From: Gnetum montanum
Lineage: Eukaryota > Streptophyta > Gnetopsida > Gnetales > Gnetaceae
Length of the DNA stretch: 64,000 bases
Direction of reading: 5' to 3'
Assembly: GCA_015680685.1 (NCBI GenBank)
Contig: MNCI01010150.1
Span: forward strand, 103,523-167,522
The notes under the pieces were generated by a model that worked only from the letters and a program-made list of their open reading frames with translations, was not told where the DNA came from and made no database searches. This document shows, in pieces, positions 24,341 to 37,066 of the stretch. The position numbers and the translations under genes were made by a program. Each line of letters begins with the position of its first letter. Within the stretch, counting starts at the first letter, position 1.

Positions 24341-26240
24341 CCTCAAGTGTAGAAAAGAAGGAACAACTTCTTTACAAAATATTGGGTAGGTATGGGATTA
24401 TTGACTGACATACAAATTGATTCAAATCAAATAACAAACTCTAAGTGCTCAAGTGTATACACATAAAATCTTTACAACATTTGCTATCCATGATAAGATA
24501 AGGGAACACCTTGGATAACACTGACATCCAACACCTCTTAGTAGTTGAAGATCTAAGAAGAAGAACCAATGATCATGAATAGTTCTCATCATGTGGTATT
24601 GCTGCATCATCCTTGGTGAATATAGTCCTAGTTCCAGTCCGTTCTTTCCACTACAATCACAACAAAATCATGAATTAGTATGCAATATGTAACATAGAGT
24701 TGGTAAATGCCTTGTCTCATCAGTGGTTACACTTGGCTAGGTTGTGATTGTGGTAGATTGACTCCTTTAGTAGTGTTAGTGGGAAGGCTGAAAATAGGGT
24801 AAAATAGATAAGTGATCCATTAAATTTGAAAAAAGTTCAACACAAGAAAATATTTTAAGAGTGTGTAAGATTTCACAACAACAAAAATAAAGGCTCACTC
24901 GAAACTATTGTGAAGATGTGCACAATTAGATGTCATTGATGGAGTAAACAAAAATAATTTAATTGTAAGAGTGTCTATTGGTAAAGAACTTAACTAAACT
25001 AACCAAAAGATATGCAAGTGCATCGTCCCCAAAGCAAAAACAAGCCTTTTATGGCCTTGCATAACTTCAAACCAAAGAGTTCGTGGGCTCCGTAGACGAT
25101 TAATGGTTACAAAAGGTTAAGTACAAAACCAAAAAGAAACTAAGTAAGAATTCTAACACATCAAACCAGGACATCAAATAAGAACATAAAATTGATAATG
25201 AGGTGAGACATGGAAAGCATAGATGGATGAGAGAGTGTGGAATGGAGTCCCTGATCAAGGTTAAATAACTTGATAGGATACATCCTTAGTCTAGACTCAA
25301 AATCAATGATGTTTAGTGACTTTACATTGTCATTATAAGACTAGTTCATCCCCTGAGATACAAGAGTGCTTCCACAGAACAACCACCTTTCCTTATTAGA
25401 GAAGAAAAGAGAAGTAGGAAGTAAAAAATGGCCTTAGTTAGAGGGTACTAGTCCCATAACCAGTGCTTGTAGCCTACTTATTTTGTCTATGGGGTGTGTT
25501 TTGAATTTCCATCATTTTTCTTGAAATGGGAGCCACACCATGGAAAGATGTATCCATTTGTTTTGCCTAAGGGGTTTGCTTTGAATTTCCATCATTTTCT
25601 TTTGATGAGAACCACACCATGTAAAGACTTATTCTACTTCCTTTTATTGGTTGACACAAAATGGTAAGAAATTTATGAAAACACCCATGCACCTAGGCAA
25701 ACAGAAAGGTACAAAGAATACTGAATCCCCTTGAAGCCACATCCTATTTAAACCTTTGAATCCTTGACAATTCCAGAAACTACCAAATTCACAAATTTGT
25801 TAAAGTTTTATTAATGAAAAAGGGACTACACATTTCTAGAACAAGGAAAACCATAGAGTTTGCGGATGGGTGGATGTTGTGGACTCACTACCTATCGCAT
25901 GAAAAATAAACCATGTCCTAATTATCTATAACAAAATTCAAAGCCAAAGACTAGACATCAACAATCAAATGATAAATAGCACATACCACCATGAATCAAT
26001 GCTTTACCATTGTACCTAGCACTTATTAACAAAAAGTTAGAAAATCACACAAAAATAAAATAAGAGAAAATATAAAAGAAAGTGTAAAATATTCAAGAAA
26101 TACCAAATGTACTAATGATGGTCTAAAACAAAAATTAGAAAAGACTAATAATATTCAAATAGGAAGATGTAAAATAAAAAATGTGTAAACCAAAAAGTTG
26201 TAAAACAAAAAATTGAAAAACTAGGGATCCACTTATATGG
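24341..26240 (-). other. 3' untranslated region of element B
   Basis: No coding frame is recognised. It has an about 80-bp tandem duplication at 25,480-25,640 (both copies contain TTGAATTTCCATCATTTT and CACACCATG). The homologous region of C (near 51,200) has one copy. Confidence 0.6.
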
Positions 26241-26243
26241 TTA

Positions 26244-27480
26244 TCATGGGTGGCCATCTTTCCCATTACTAAGTTGAAAGGAGGAGATTTGAAATATGGA
26301 GCATGGTTGTCCATCCAACAAGGTGTTTATTGTATTTGCTAGCTTATGCTCGTGGAAAGGTTTGATTTGTTGGGTGTTGACCAGTTGTTTCTTGTTTGGG
26401 CTCTTAAGTTTGTAGATCATCATGGTCCAAGAAGAAAAATTTTTGTAAATGATGTAAGGTCCTTCCCACAACATTTAAAACTTAGTTTGTTGAGGTATGT
26501 ATGTGAGGTTCTAGTAGAGAACCTTATCTGCTGGTTCGAATTTGACTTTTCTAATTTTTAGGCCAGGACACTTTTTGTTGTAGGCCTTATGCAACTCGTT
26601 GATGATATGGCTACTAATCAATTTTCATCTAGCAAGTTGAGATTCATTAGTCTTTCCTTTTGTGCTAGACTCAAGTCAAGGTTGAGGTCATAGGCTATTG
26701 AAATTGTATAGAGCTTGGATTAAATAGGAAGTGTTGGTAATTTTCCATACACAAGCTCATAGGGAGAGTAGTTGAGCAATAGGCCCAAAGAACATCATTG
26801 AGTTTTTTTCTCCAATATTTCCTATACTTGTTAACAATTCTTGTTAGAATGCTTGTGATTTTCCTATTAGTAACCTTAGCTTGACCATTGGCTTGGGGTG
26901 GTAGGGTTTTGTAATTTTATGTTCAACCCTCAAGCATTGCATAAGCTTCTAAAAAGTAGTGCCTATAAAGTGAGTTTCATTATAAAAAATTAATGTATGT
27001 GGCACACCAAACCTATTTACAACATTTTTTTGTACAAACCAAGTAGTAGTAGAAGATGCACAGTCAATGAGGACTACTACTTCTACCCATTTTGTACAAT
27101 AGTTAATAGCAACTATAATGTATGAATTTCCATTTAACATGGGCATGATGGGACCCAGGAAGCCAATGCCCTAGATGTTGAAGGATTCTAGCAGTTAAAA
27201 CCATTATTGAGGTTCCTCCATTTGAGTGGTCATTCCACCATCTTGTTGGCATCATTTGCAAGAGCATACATAATGGTGAGCATCCTTAAATATTGTTGAC
27301 CAATAGTCCCTTGCCATAAAGATTTTAATGATCGTGCATCTCCCAGCATTGTGTCCTCCACAAGGACCTTCATGAGTATCTCAGAGAACATGTAGTTGAT
27401 TGTCATCAAGGAAACACCAATGAACTAGACCATTGGTGCACACCTTGTAGAGGTGTTTTCTGATCTCCATGAAGTGTTTT
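26244..27480 (-). pseudogene. Integrase of element B
   Basis: The minus strand shows the core segment 26,949-27,146: NYCTKWVEV, where the family has VDYFTKW (D to N), and FYNETHF, where it has FDNGTHF (D to Y). The C-terminal segment 26,244-26,474 begins LWEGPYIIYKNF and matches the corresponding segment of C (LWEGPYIIHETF). Two catalytic aspartates are lost, so it is dead. Confidence 0.75.
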
Positions 27481-27489
27481 ACTTGGTGA

Positions 27490-28960
27490 AGAAACTATTG
27501 TTTCTTCCGATGGTCCAACCCATGTGGCATCTCTTGGTTGAGAAGATAGGTGAGAATGCCATCATACCATTTAGGCTCATTGGGTAATTGTTCAATTATA
27601 GCTCTAGCAAAGAGGAGTTCATCAAGGAACATATTAAATAGTGGGTTTTCTTCCTCTTTATTATTCCATTGCAACCAAGACAAGTGATCAGCAACCACAT
27701 TCTCAATGCCCTTTCGATCTACCATCATAAGATCAATTTCTTGCAAGATTACTAGCCACTATATGACACAGGGGCTCACTGTTGGCTTGTTCATTAGGAA
27801 GAGTATGGCACTATGGTTTTTGTGCACAAACACCTTGTATCCAAGCACATAATTCCTAACCTTCTCTAGAGCAAACACCACTACCATCAATTCCTTTTTT
27901 TTGGTGGTGTAGTTTAGTTGTGCACTCACAATGCTTTAGCTAGTGCATTGGATGTAGTATGGAAATTTTTTGTCATATAAATACATAATCATGGCTTCCA
28001 AGGCATAATTTGATGCATCCATCATGATATGAAATGGTCTAGACCAATCAGGTGCTTGTAGGATTGGAGTTTCTACAAGTTTTCCCTTTAGCTACTGAAA
28101 TGCTTTTTCACATTTTGTGGTCCAGAAAAAGGGAGCATCTTTCTTTGTTAGCTCCACCAATGATTTTGCAATCTTAGAGAAATTCTCTATGAATCATTGG
28201 TAATAGCTAGTATGTCCAAGAAATGATTAAACATCTTTGAAAGTTTCTGTTTGGTAAGTTATTGCTTGGATGACCCTTATTTTCTCAGGGTCTACCTCAA
28301 TTTCTACTTGTGATATTCTAGCCCCAATACAATGTCCTCCTAGACCATTAAATGAATTTTTTTCCAATTAAGTCGCATGTTGGTTTCAACACATCACACT
28401 TGCTCAAGGCACTCTAGGGCTTACTCAAATGTATCTCCATAAGTGAAGAAGTCATCCATGAAGACTTCCATATCACTACTGATTTACTATTGAAAAATGC
28501 TTAAAACTAGATGTTGGAATGTAGCAAGAGCATTGCATAGACCAAATGGGATCTTGCAATATGCAAAAGCCCCGTAGGGACTCGTGAATGTTGTCTTGGC
28601 TTGGTCCTCTAGTACAATTTGAGTTTGGTTATAGCCATTATAACCATCTAGAAAACTATAGTAGCAATGCCTAGATATTATGTCTAGTACCTGATCAACA
28701 AATGGCAACAAAAAATTATCCTTGAATGTTGCCATATTTAGCAACCGAAAATCAATACAGACCTATCACTTGCCATCTTTCTTTGGCACAGTTATGAGTG
28801 GACTAACCCACTCACTATCCACAATGGGATAAATGAACCGCCTTGAGGAGTTTCTCAATTTCCTCTTTGATGATCTACTTTAGTTTGGGGTTCAATCACC
28901 TCTATGGCTATCTTTTTAACTTCATGGCCATATCAATGTAGATGTGATGCTAGCATATCC
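27490..28960 (-). pseudogene. Reverse transcriptase and RNase H of element B
   Basis: RT: 28,487-28,744 reads LPFVDQVLD, then YYSFLDGYNGYNQTQIVLEDQAKTT and IPFGLCNALATFQ; the FMDDF box follows near 28,450-28,470. RNase H (27,750-28,100) is in pieces and ends in DRKGIENVVADHLSWL near 27,660-27,730, the normal RNase H-integrase connection. The order and the FPLPF/FMDDF-type motifs match Athila-like elements and C. Confidence 0.75.
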
Positions 28961-29557
28961 TGGGATCAATCCTTGTGAGTTTAGGATATGGCCTAGCAAA
29001 AGTTGCTGACTATTTTTCAACTACCTTCAACAACATCATTTTTTGCTTTGGAGCAAGATTTACATTAATTATGATTAGCTTTCCATTTTTTAAAAAACAC
29101 ATATTTCAATCTAGTTAGTAGCATTTTCAGTTCAAGGGGCTCTTGCTTGAAAATTTCAATAATTTCTAACTCTCCAAAATAGGTATCATCATTTGTATCA
29201 TCAGAGAGTTGGTGATGAACTTACTCTAGTTCATCCATGCCTATGACATATGTGCATGTTAGGCCCTCAGTTAGTTCCATGCAAAGTGTCATGCTCTCAG
29301 AATAAATAGTTAGCCACTAGGTACCCTCCTATTTTTTGGCTACTACATACAGACACCTTTGGATTTCTACTTCTGGTGCACACTGCTTGCATGTAGAGAT
29401 AGATGCTTACTTTACAGCTCAAAGTTTCTACACACAATTGCACCTTGTATTGTTGTACGCGATGCATGGAACTCTCTTCTTCTTGATATTTCTAAATATA
29501 TTTTCTTTAGATATTTTTAGAAAAATATCCATGATACCCATTCAAGTATCAATGGTG

Positions 29558-29830
29558 CTAAGCCATGCCCTTCCCATGATGATTTGGAAAATCCCTTTTG
29601 TAGGTCTCCACTTTGATTGCTAGGAAGTTAGTAGGATAAGACCACTCATAGATAGTGGTCACAATGTCTTCTATTATTCCTAATGGAACAATGATGGATT
29701 GGTTTGCTAATTCTAATTTTATGTTACTCTTCTTGAGATGAGGTAGGTTCCATATAGTATATATCTCATGAGAGATAAAACTGACACTAGAACTTGAGTT
29801 GACAAGATCCTTGCACAATTCATTCCCAAC
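29558..29830 (-). pseudogene. Protease of element B
   Basis: The minus strand reads LVNSSSSVSFI, where retropepsins have D[ST]G, then NLPHLKKSN, IVPLGIIEDIVTTI and SYPTNFLAIKV. It is colinear with the proteases of C and D. The catalytic Asp is Asn and the Gly is Ser, so the site is destroyed. Confidence 0.7.
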
Positions 29831-30149
29831 AATCTACAAATAAATGAGAGGACTTCCAAGATCAGGTATTTTCTGGGAAGGTTTCTAGCATGAATCCAAT
29901 AAAATATAATATGAGTAAGCATTACAGTATGGATCTTAGGAAAATTTTGATTTGAGGGGGACTTAAAGGTGTTTGATACAAAGGAAGATGTAGGGGTAGG
30001 ATTGTCGACCATAGGTGTATGTGAGGGATTAGGCAAATTGCATGATTGGAAGAAAGGTCTTTTCTTGGATCAAGTATCTGAACCACTTAGTTGATTAACC
30101 GATTGTAGGTTAATGACCCTAGTAGCATTGCATTGTTGCAATTGAGCTA

Positions 30150-32400
30150 GTAGTTCATCCTATATGTGTAGGGATAGGAGGAGGATAAAGATAAGAGGTG
30201 GTATCACGTCTTTCATGTGGAGAATGAATTTGATAATAATCAAAAGGATGGTAGTGAGGTTGGAAGGTGGAGATGTGACTAGATGAGTCATGTGGATACA
30301 AGGGTATTGCTTCCTTGGTGATGCTAGCACCCATGATTGTAGTTGCTACCACTATTGATACTACTCATATAGTTGCAATGGAGCTCCACTTGGATAATAC
30401 AATTTTTACTAGTGGAACTACCTAAAATTACCTTGAGTGTAAGGTAATATTCTAGATTTTTACCTTTGTGTTAGTCATGGATTTAAAGCATACACCCCAA
30501 ACTCCTGTAAGTATGACACAATGGGACAACATCCCTTAGGATGTACATATTGGCAAACATCACACCCACCATCATCATCTGATTTTCTTTTTACCATCTC
30601 TTCTATTATAGTAATCTTACCCTTACCTTTGTAATAGGCACGTTCAACTTCCTTGTGCCTCCAACACCACAATCACTACCTTGTTCTTTGGACTCTTCAG
30701 CAATTTTTAGAATAGCTTGAAATCTACTATTCATGGAGTCCCATAACTAATCAACCTTGGCTATGATTTTAGATTAAAATTTTTGGAGTGGCAAGGTTTT
30801 CTTATTTACCACATCATCAGATGTGAATTCATCCTCGTTGTCATAGAATCAAACTTCCCTCTTATGAATGGAAGGATCGCGATTGTATTCTTCTACACTT
30901 TCTCTTTTTCTTAATTCATCCTCTTTTTTAGCTACCTGGTTGATTAATCTTTGTATCTAATGTGCACTTAATTCTGATAGTTTCCCCTAGGAATAGACAC
31001 CAAGTGTTCTCCTCATTTTTTATTGAAGCCCATCTATAATGTGGCAAAGTTTATCTAACTGAGAATAACCATGGCTAGGATATTTGTGTATTAAGGAATA
31101 GTATCGACCAATGATGGCATCTAAGGGTTCATGTGTTCCTTGTTTCCATCCTTGGATTTTCCTTCTCAAGTTGGACACTCTATAGTATGTTTGATATTTA
31201 TCATTAAACAATTCAAGCATGGTGCCCCATTGTTTGATAGATTCTAGCTCTAAGGATTGGTACCAATTCCCTGCTTCTTTGATGAGTGTCCTTGGGAACA
31301 ACTTAAGTTTTTGCCACTCATTTTCTATATTTTGCAAGTCATATGCATCTTGAAAATCTTGGAGGTGGTTCTATGGATCAGAGTTATATACCCCTTCAAA
31401 TGGAGGAATATTATTCATGTCTAGCCTTTTGATCTAACTATCCTTCATGTGCCTTGTTGGAATCCTTACTGCCTCTATGATATTGAGCATACTTCAAGTA
31501 ACAAGTAAGGGCTCATCGAGGCCTTAATCATGGTGCCTACGATGCCCTCTACTATCCCTTTATTCATGGAAATGTGCCTCTCTTGAATGTCCACACCCTT
31601 GATCTTACCTTTCCTAACTATCATTTTAATCATTTCGATCATGTCAGTCTTGTCAGTAATTTTGGTCACCTCCATCACAATCTCACCTCTTGAAATTATG
31701 ATCAAAGCTAAAAGAAGAAGCAGAAGATGATGACAAAAAAGGTGAAGAGGAAGTAGGACTATCACCATCACAATGCCTACTACCACCTCTAGTGACTGTA
31801 ACCACAATCACAATCTTGTTTCTTGTCTACATCCTTGCCTTGATTTTCCTCTTTGAATCCTTCTTTGTCATTGGATCCATTCTTATCAGAACCAGGATTG
31901 TGAATTGTGGACTACAAGTTCTAGTTTTGACCTCCATCACCGAAGTCAAAGAGAGGAATTTCACTAAATGAAAAACCCCTAGAGAAGGGTTTCCCAGCAT
32001 CATTTTTGTGTAGTAGGAATGGGAAGTCATTAAATCCTTTTCCCTTTATAAATTTTTGACATTGCTCTAACTGGTAATCCTAGAGACATTATGCTTCAAT
32101 GGAGCAATAATTCCTAGCATCATTTTCTTGCACAACATACTCAGCATGATGTTCTTGAAGACCTGGAAGAATAAGTTATTGGTAAAGCATTGCAGGAATA
32201 GATCGATTGGATGATAACATAATGTTTCCCTCCATGTCACACTACTACAGTTGTTCATCCTGATGTAGGATGAAGGTGAAATTGGTTATATCCTCATTAG
32301 TATGAGCATATACCTTTCGATATTGTTGAGGCATTAGCTAATGAACTCCATCAAACTTAGGTGAAGAAGTACTTCTATGAGAAGAAGACATTGCAATTAG
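30150..32400 (-). pseudogene. gag of element B
   Basis: The capsid-type Retrotrans_gag domain is open at 31,020-31,337 (LKLFPRTLIKEAGNWYQSL, then DAIIGRYYSLIHKYP). A knuckle of the form CDVCQYVHPKGCC lies at about 30,520-30,580, followed by VSYLQEFGVYALNP. A Ser/His-rich linker (30,155-30,352) leads to the protease. The N-terminal part is frameshifted. This segment corresponds to the stretch missing in C because of an N gap. Confidence 0.75.
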
Positions 32401-32527
32401 ATGATAAAAATGTAGTGTGCTTTAAAATTTTATTGTAGTAATCTTAAGATGTGATGTGACTCTAAGGTTCATTCCAACAATTTAAATAATTTCCACTAAA
32501 TCCTAGATAGTACACAAAACAAGCAAA

Positions 32528-32549
32528 AGGTCCTCGACAATGATGCCAA
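32528..32549 (-). promoter_or_regulatory. Primer-binding site of element B
   Basis: The minus strand reads TTGGCATCATTGTCGAGGAC directly after the LTR. It resembles the TGGCGCCGTTGCCGGGGA-type site of Athila elements (tRNA-Asp), with decay. Confidence 0.6.
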
Positions 32550-33355
32550 TGATGAGTAGTGAGGTACCCCTATGCCTAACCATACAAATCACTCAGGTGT
32601 TTACATGTGATCTGGTCAAATTTCATGGACCTATAGTTCTCTAGTACACTAGTTCTTTTAGGAAGTGAAATGAGCATTGAGAACATTCGTTGTCTTCCCA
32701 ACTACACTTGTGAGGCTCAAGGGTATGGTTTAAGTGTAATTGAGATACATGATTTTTTTTATTTTTTGTTTTATGAGTTTAGTTGCCTACAATAAGAATG
32801 AAAGGTATAGTAATTTACAATTTAGTTTATATATGGTCTAGCAATCCTAATACAAGTAACTGCCCCACTTTCCTAGACACATCCTGAACACATATAGTGC
32901 TACTAGGCTACCAAACGTTAAGCATTGCTAGGTTACCAAGTATTATATATATGCTCAAAGTGGTCATGCTTGTGTTCATTAACTACTAGAAAGTAATTAC
33001 TCAATTTAAAATGTAGTAAGTGCATGAAAGAAAATATCAATCTATTCTCAATGCTACAAGGATTTTCAAAAGAGTTCATTTTTATTCCCATCACACTGCT
33101 GCACTTAGGTACATTAGTGTTCGAACAAAGAACTGTCCACACTTAGACTTCTTCTATAGGCACTAAGAAAATATTTTAACTTTGAAGAAAATAAATTGCA
33201 AGAGCTTTGCTACTTTGACTGAAAACTGAAAACTGACTATCAAATCGGGAGCTCAAGTGCTATATTTATAGGGCAGTGTATACCCCCCAATGTCACATCT
33301 GGACCCCAACGTTGGATACCCAACATCAAAGCATATGAACAAACGTGCTTCATCA
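32550..33355 (-). repeat. 5' LTR of element B
   Basis: 806 bp with ends TGATGAGTAG and TTCATCA. On the minus strand a TATA box (TATAAATATAG) lies near 33,265; upstream of it, at 33,285-33,330, motifs of the type ACGTTGGGGT recur three times (GATGTTGGGT, AACGTTGGGG, GACATTGGGG). Confidence 0.9.
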
Positions 33356-35550
33356 AGCCCCATTGGATAATATGGTTTTTGGTAGGATTTTCTATAATTA
33401 CTCTGTAGATAAAGTAACCTCATGGATATTTTTTTAACAAACTTTAGACTTAATGCATATGTTCCTAACTCCTGTAAATGACTCATGGATAGATAACATT
33501 CTTTAGGATGTGCATATTGCTATAAATCACATTCATTTTCTTCTTTTGAACTAGAATTAGTAACCTATTTTATAATAATAGTTTTCCTTTTATACTTGTA
33601 CTTATTACATCTAGTTTCCTTCTTTTTCTCTGTTCCTTTTCCTTTGATTAATTCATGCTTTATCTTTCTTACACTATCTTTAACATAGTTGTAAATTTTT
33701 CATCTATTAAATTTTACATTTTTAAATTTTTTTTTACAATTTTGTTAAGGGACTTATGTATTATCAAGATCTTTTTTGAATTATAATATTCATAGATTCC
33801 TCCTCTTATGTCTCATAGACTTAGACATCCCTTTTTCAAGGAGAAGGATCCCTATTATTCTCTTCTATATACTCTTTTTTTCAACTCTTATTTCTCTTTA
33901 ATAACATGACATAGCAACATTTGTATTTGATGGGCTTGAATTTTAGACAATATTCCTTAGGCATAAATTTTAAGGGTCTCCCTAGTTTTATTTCTCAACC
34001 CATTAAATGTATGTTATAGTTATTTTATATAAGAAAACTTATGTCCTAAACATCTATGTAGAAGTGAATAGTATCTTCACATATCTATGTTAAGGGATTC
34101 AAGAGTCCCTTGATACTATCTTTGTATTTTTTTTTCTTAGATTTGATACTCTTGAATATATGTCAAGTATTCATTGTTAAACAATTTTAGCATTGCACTC
34201 CATCTAAGAATGGATTCTAGTTCTAGTGAATGATACTAGCTCTTTGATTTCTCAATGATTATTCTTGAAAATAACTTGAGTTTCTGCCATTCATTTTAAA
34301 TATTTTTAAGTGCACATGCATTATGAAAATCTTAAAGATGATGCTATGGATTTGTATTATATCCTTATTCAAATTTTAGAATGTTCATGTCTAGTCACTT
34401 AATGTAACTATATCTTTAATACATTGTCTAAATAAAACTAATCTCACGAATGTTGATCATGCTTTTTGTGGCTAGTAGATGTTCATTATTGTATTTAGGT
34501 TTATCACAATATTTGTTGTAGTACTGATAGTTCCTTTGATGCTCTTCTTCATTCTTCTACTATGCCTTCTTTCTATCTTTCTTTTTTCATCTTTATCTTC
34601 ATCACTATACCTCTCAATTTTTGGGTATCTATTATGATCCCTCTTCTATTCTTATCAAGTGTTCTATCCTAATCTCTTCATGGAGTTCTATCTCCATGCA
34701 TGTGTTCATCCTTTTTAGAGTTTATTGATAAGGGTGAATAAGAGGATGAAGAACTTGGAGAGTGGTTCTAGCTTACTCTCCTTCTATGACCCCTTGATTC
34801 TTCCCTTCCAGTCCTATTATAGGTCCAAGGCCTTAGGTTCCTCTTTGTTTGGAATCTATCCCAACTCTTCTAGGTGTCTTTGCTAAGGCTAATAATAGCT
34901 TTTATTAAATAGTATCTTAGATTTATAGAATCGGTAGTTAAGAATTGGATCAATGATGATGAGATATTTTTATGTGATATTATTTTTATTTCTTTTATGA
35001 GGGTAATATCACCTAAGATGCATATTTATCATTTCTTATTCATACTTTTCTTTCATTATGGTATCCTTTTTAACTTGGACTTTAGTTAGCGGATAAGATA
35101 TTATCATATTCTTGCCAACCTGATAGCTTACATATGCATGATTAAGACTAGATTTGAGTATAATATCTTGGAACATAGATAGAGCTAATCATTCTAGTAA
35201 CAAAATGATGCTACCCTATATGTCTTTCCATCAAAATTATTCATCTTAATTGAAAATGAAAGTGAAGTCTAGATAATATGGATCAGTGCAAGCATAAGAA
35301 AAAAACCTTGTTTGTAGTGGTTGATTTCAATCTTTTTTAGTATAAGTTCTATCATTACTTTTATTAATATCATGAACAAGTGGAGAATTTACTTTATGTT
35401 TTGAAATAATGCTTAATTTTTTAAGACTTAAGTATGTGTTTAAAAGAAATATTATATCTTTTAAAAGATAGATCATAAAATCCTAATACAATGAGCTTAT
35501 ATGAGATTAACTAACTAAGATATTAACATCATTCCCAAGAATGACATAAA
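33356..35550 (-). pseudogene. gag of element D, right part, with primer-binding site
   Basis: The minus strand has a gag-like frame just past the knuckle (MSHLQELGTYALSLKFVKK, 33,350-33,486), parallel to VSYLQEFGVYAL in B. Segment 33,363-33,930 is the second copy of the 600-bp duplication. Further upstream sequence (to about 35,500) keeps gag-like order but is heavily decayed. The primer-binding site at 35,530-35,550 reads TATGTCATTCTTGGGAAT on the minus strand, a decayed version of the site in B. Confidence 0.55.
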
Positions 35551-36383
35551 TGATGAGTAGCAAGAATCCCCAACATTCAACCATATACTTCACAAGCATA
35601 CACCCATGACTAGATCATGATCTTTGGATAAGATAGTATTGTCTACTAAAAAATTGATGTGAAGTTTGTGATTGTTGTATTCTTACTAGAGTTAGTAAGG
35701 GTTAAGATGTATGGTTTAACTCGTAGTAAGGCATATGATATGTTGATGTTGATTAGCTAATATGGTGTTAAAATAAGACATGGTAAAATAAATATAAAAT
35801 CTATTAACTAAAGAAAAATGAAAATGAAATGCTAAACTAGCCTCATGATGAAAAGTATCATGTCCTATTCTGCTATCCATGTCCTAAGCTAGTATAATCG
35901 TCACGGCGATTATCAAATGAATTTCTATTGGGAAAACTAAGCAAAGTTACCATTGGATTACTAGATGATTATGCTTTTTAACTTGAAATTATTCATACTT
36001 ATTTCTCAAAATTACTAATATATGATGAAAATGTGAATGATAATAGAAAATAAATATCAGCTATTTAAAATACTATAATGCTTATGAAAAATCTTAATCT
36101 TTATTTTTGATCATGAAATGCATCTAGATATACTTCACTTAAATGAAGATGTTTTACTACTATTTATAACCATATTACTGGCACTCACAACTATCTCTAA
36201 CTTTCCAAAAATAAACTATGTGAATTTGGCTAAGAAACTGATCAAAAGGTCATTTTAACATGATGTTGGGCTCATATTTATATGCATGACTGGTACCCAC
36301 TACATCACATCTATGACATCATAGCTTAGGCTATGCTATCATAAATAAGATATTGTAGCCATTTTAATGATCATGATTTATCA
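35551..36383 (-). repeat. 5' LTR of element D
   Basis: It starts TGATGAGTAG and ends TTTATCA (833 bp), colinear with the LTR of B by its ends and gag order. A minus-strand TATA candidate (TATAAATATGAG) lies near 36,275. Upstream, 36,300-36,360 has ATGACATCATAG-like repeats. The 3' LTR of D is not in the window. Confidence 0.65.
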
Positions 36384-36528
36384 CATATATAAATAATGCA
36401 TTAATGATTGTATATATTAGTCATCCAAGATCTCACCATGATTGTTTATGTAACACCCTACTAACGAAACCTAAGAAATTAATGGTTGTATGGCTAGGAG
36501 AGTATTACTTATAAAAAATAAAATACAA
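36384..36528. other. Flank between D and F
   Basis: No gene. TGTAACACCCTACTAACG near 36,450 looks like the start of another decayed LTR into which F inserted. Confidence 0.3.
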
Positions 36529-37051
36529 TGTAACATCCCCATTCCCAAATGGTGCTGCTACATAATAAAGATGGTGCCTCTTCATAACAAGCATTATTGT
36601 TATTATAACAAGACTTGAAAGGGTGTGTTGTAATTGATACCTGAAAGGTTGCATTGTAATAATGGACATGTCTCTTGAGGTAACCTTTGGGAGTTTCACC
36701 AAAAGCATTTATACTTGGGCTTAGAGGTTGTGCCATCATGGAGTGGCAAAGCCAGTACAGGCAAGTCATGGGAGCTAAGTGAAGTGGAATAAGAAGAGGA
36801 CTAGCCATCTCTTCTAGCTTATTATAGGACTAATCATGGTGGTAGTGCTAGATTGCCTCTATGGGGATAGATGCCAAAGGAAGAAAACTCCAAGGAACAC
36901 TCTCAAAGCATGATCCAAATACATTATTCCACATCAATAAAGAATTATTTTCTTTCTCTTTCTGCATTTTTCCTATTAATTTTTATACACATAATGTCTA
37001 ATATAATGTATATTTGATGTTTTCCATGACATTTGGGAATGGGATGTCACA
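36529..37051 (+). repeat. 5' LTR of element F
   Basis: It starts TGTAACATCCCCATTCCCAA and ends with TTTGGGAATGGGATGTCACA, so its ends form a near-perfect inverted repeat of about 22 bp, much longer than usual in LTRs. A polyadenylation signal AATAAA lies near 36,940. Confidence 0.9.
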
Positions 37052-37053
37052 AT

Positions 37054-37066
37054 TGGTATTAGAGCA
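37054..37066 (+). promoter_or_regulatory. Primer-binding site of element F
   Basis: TGGTATTAGAGCA, one base from the TGGTATCAGAGC site complementary to initiator Met-tRNA. Confidence 0.75.

Larger units (their letters stand above)
23505..33355 (-). mobile_element. Element B: complete Athila-like Ty3/gypsy retrotransposon
   Basis: It is a full-length minus-strand element of 9,851 bp: 5' LTR (32,550-33,355), primer-binding site, gag, protease, RT-RNase H, integrase, a long 3' UTR, polypurine tract and 3' LTR (23,505-24,313). The target-site copies AGCCC lie at 23,500-23,504 and 33,356-33,360. It interrupts the gag of D. RT and integrase patterns and the TGGC-type primer-binding site point to the Athila lineage. 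All frames are broken, more so than in C. Confidence 0.9.

Noticed and set aside
36509-36808. Minus-strand open frames in the F LTR (also 41,713-41,955)
   Set aside because: They lie inside the LTR, contain no known domain and overlap its regulatory sequence; chance frames.
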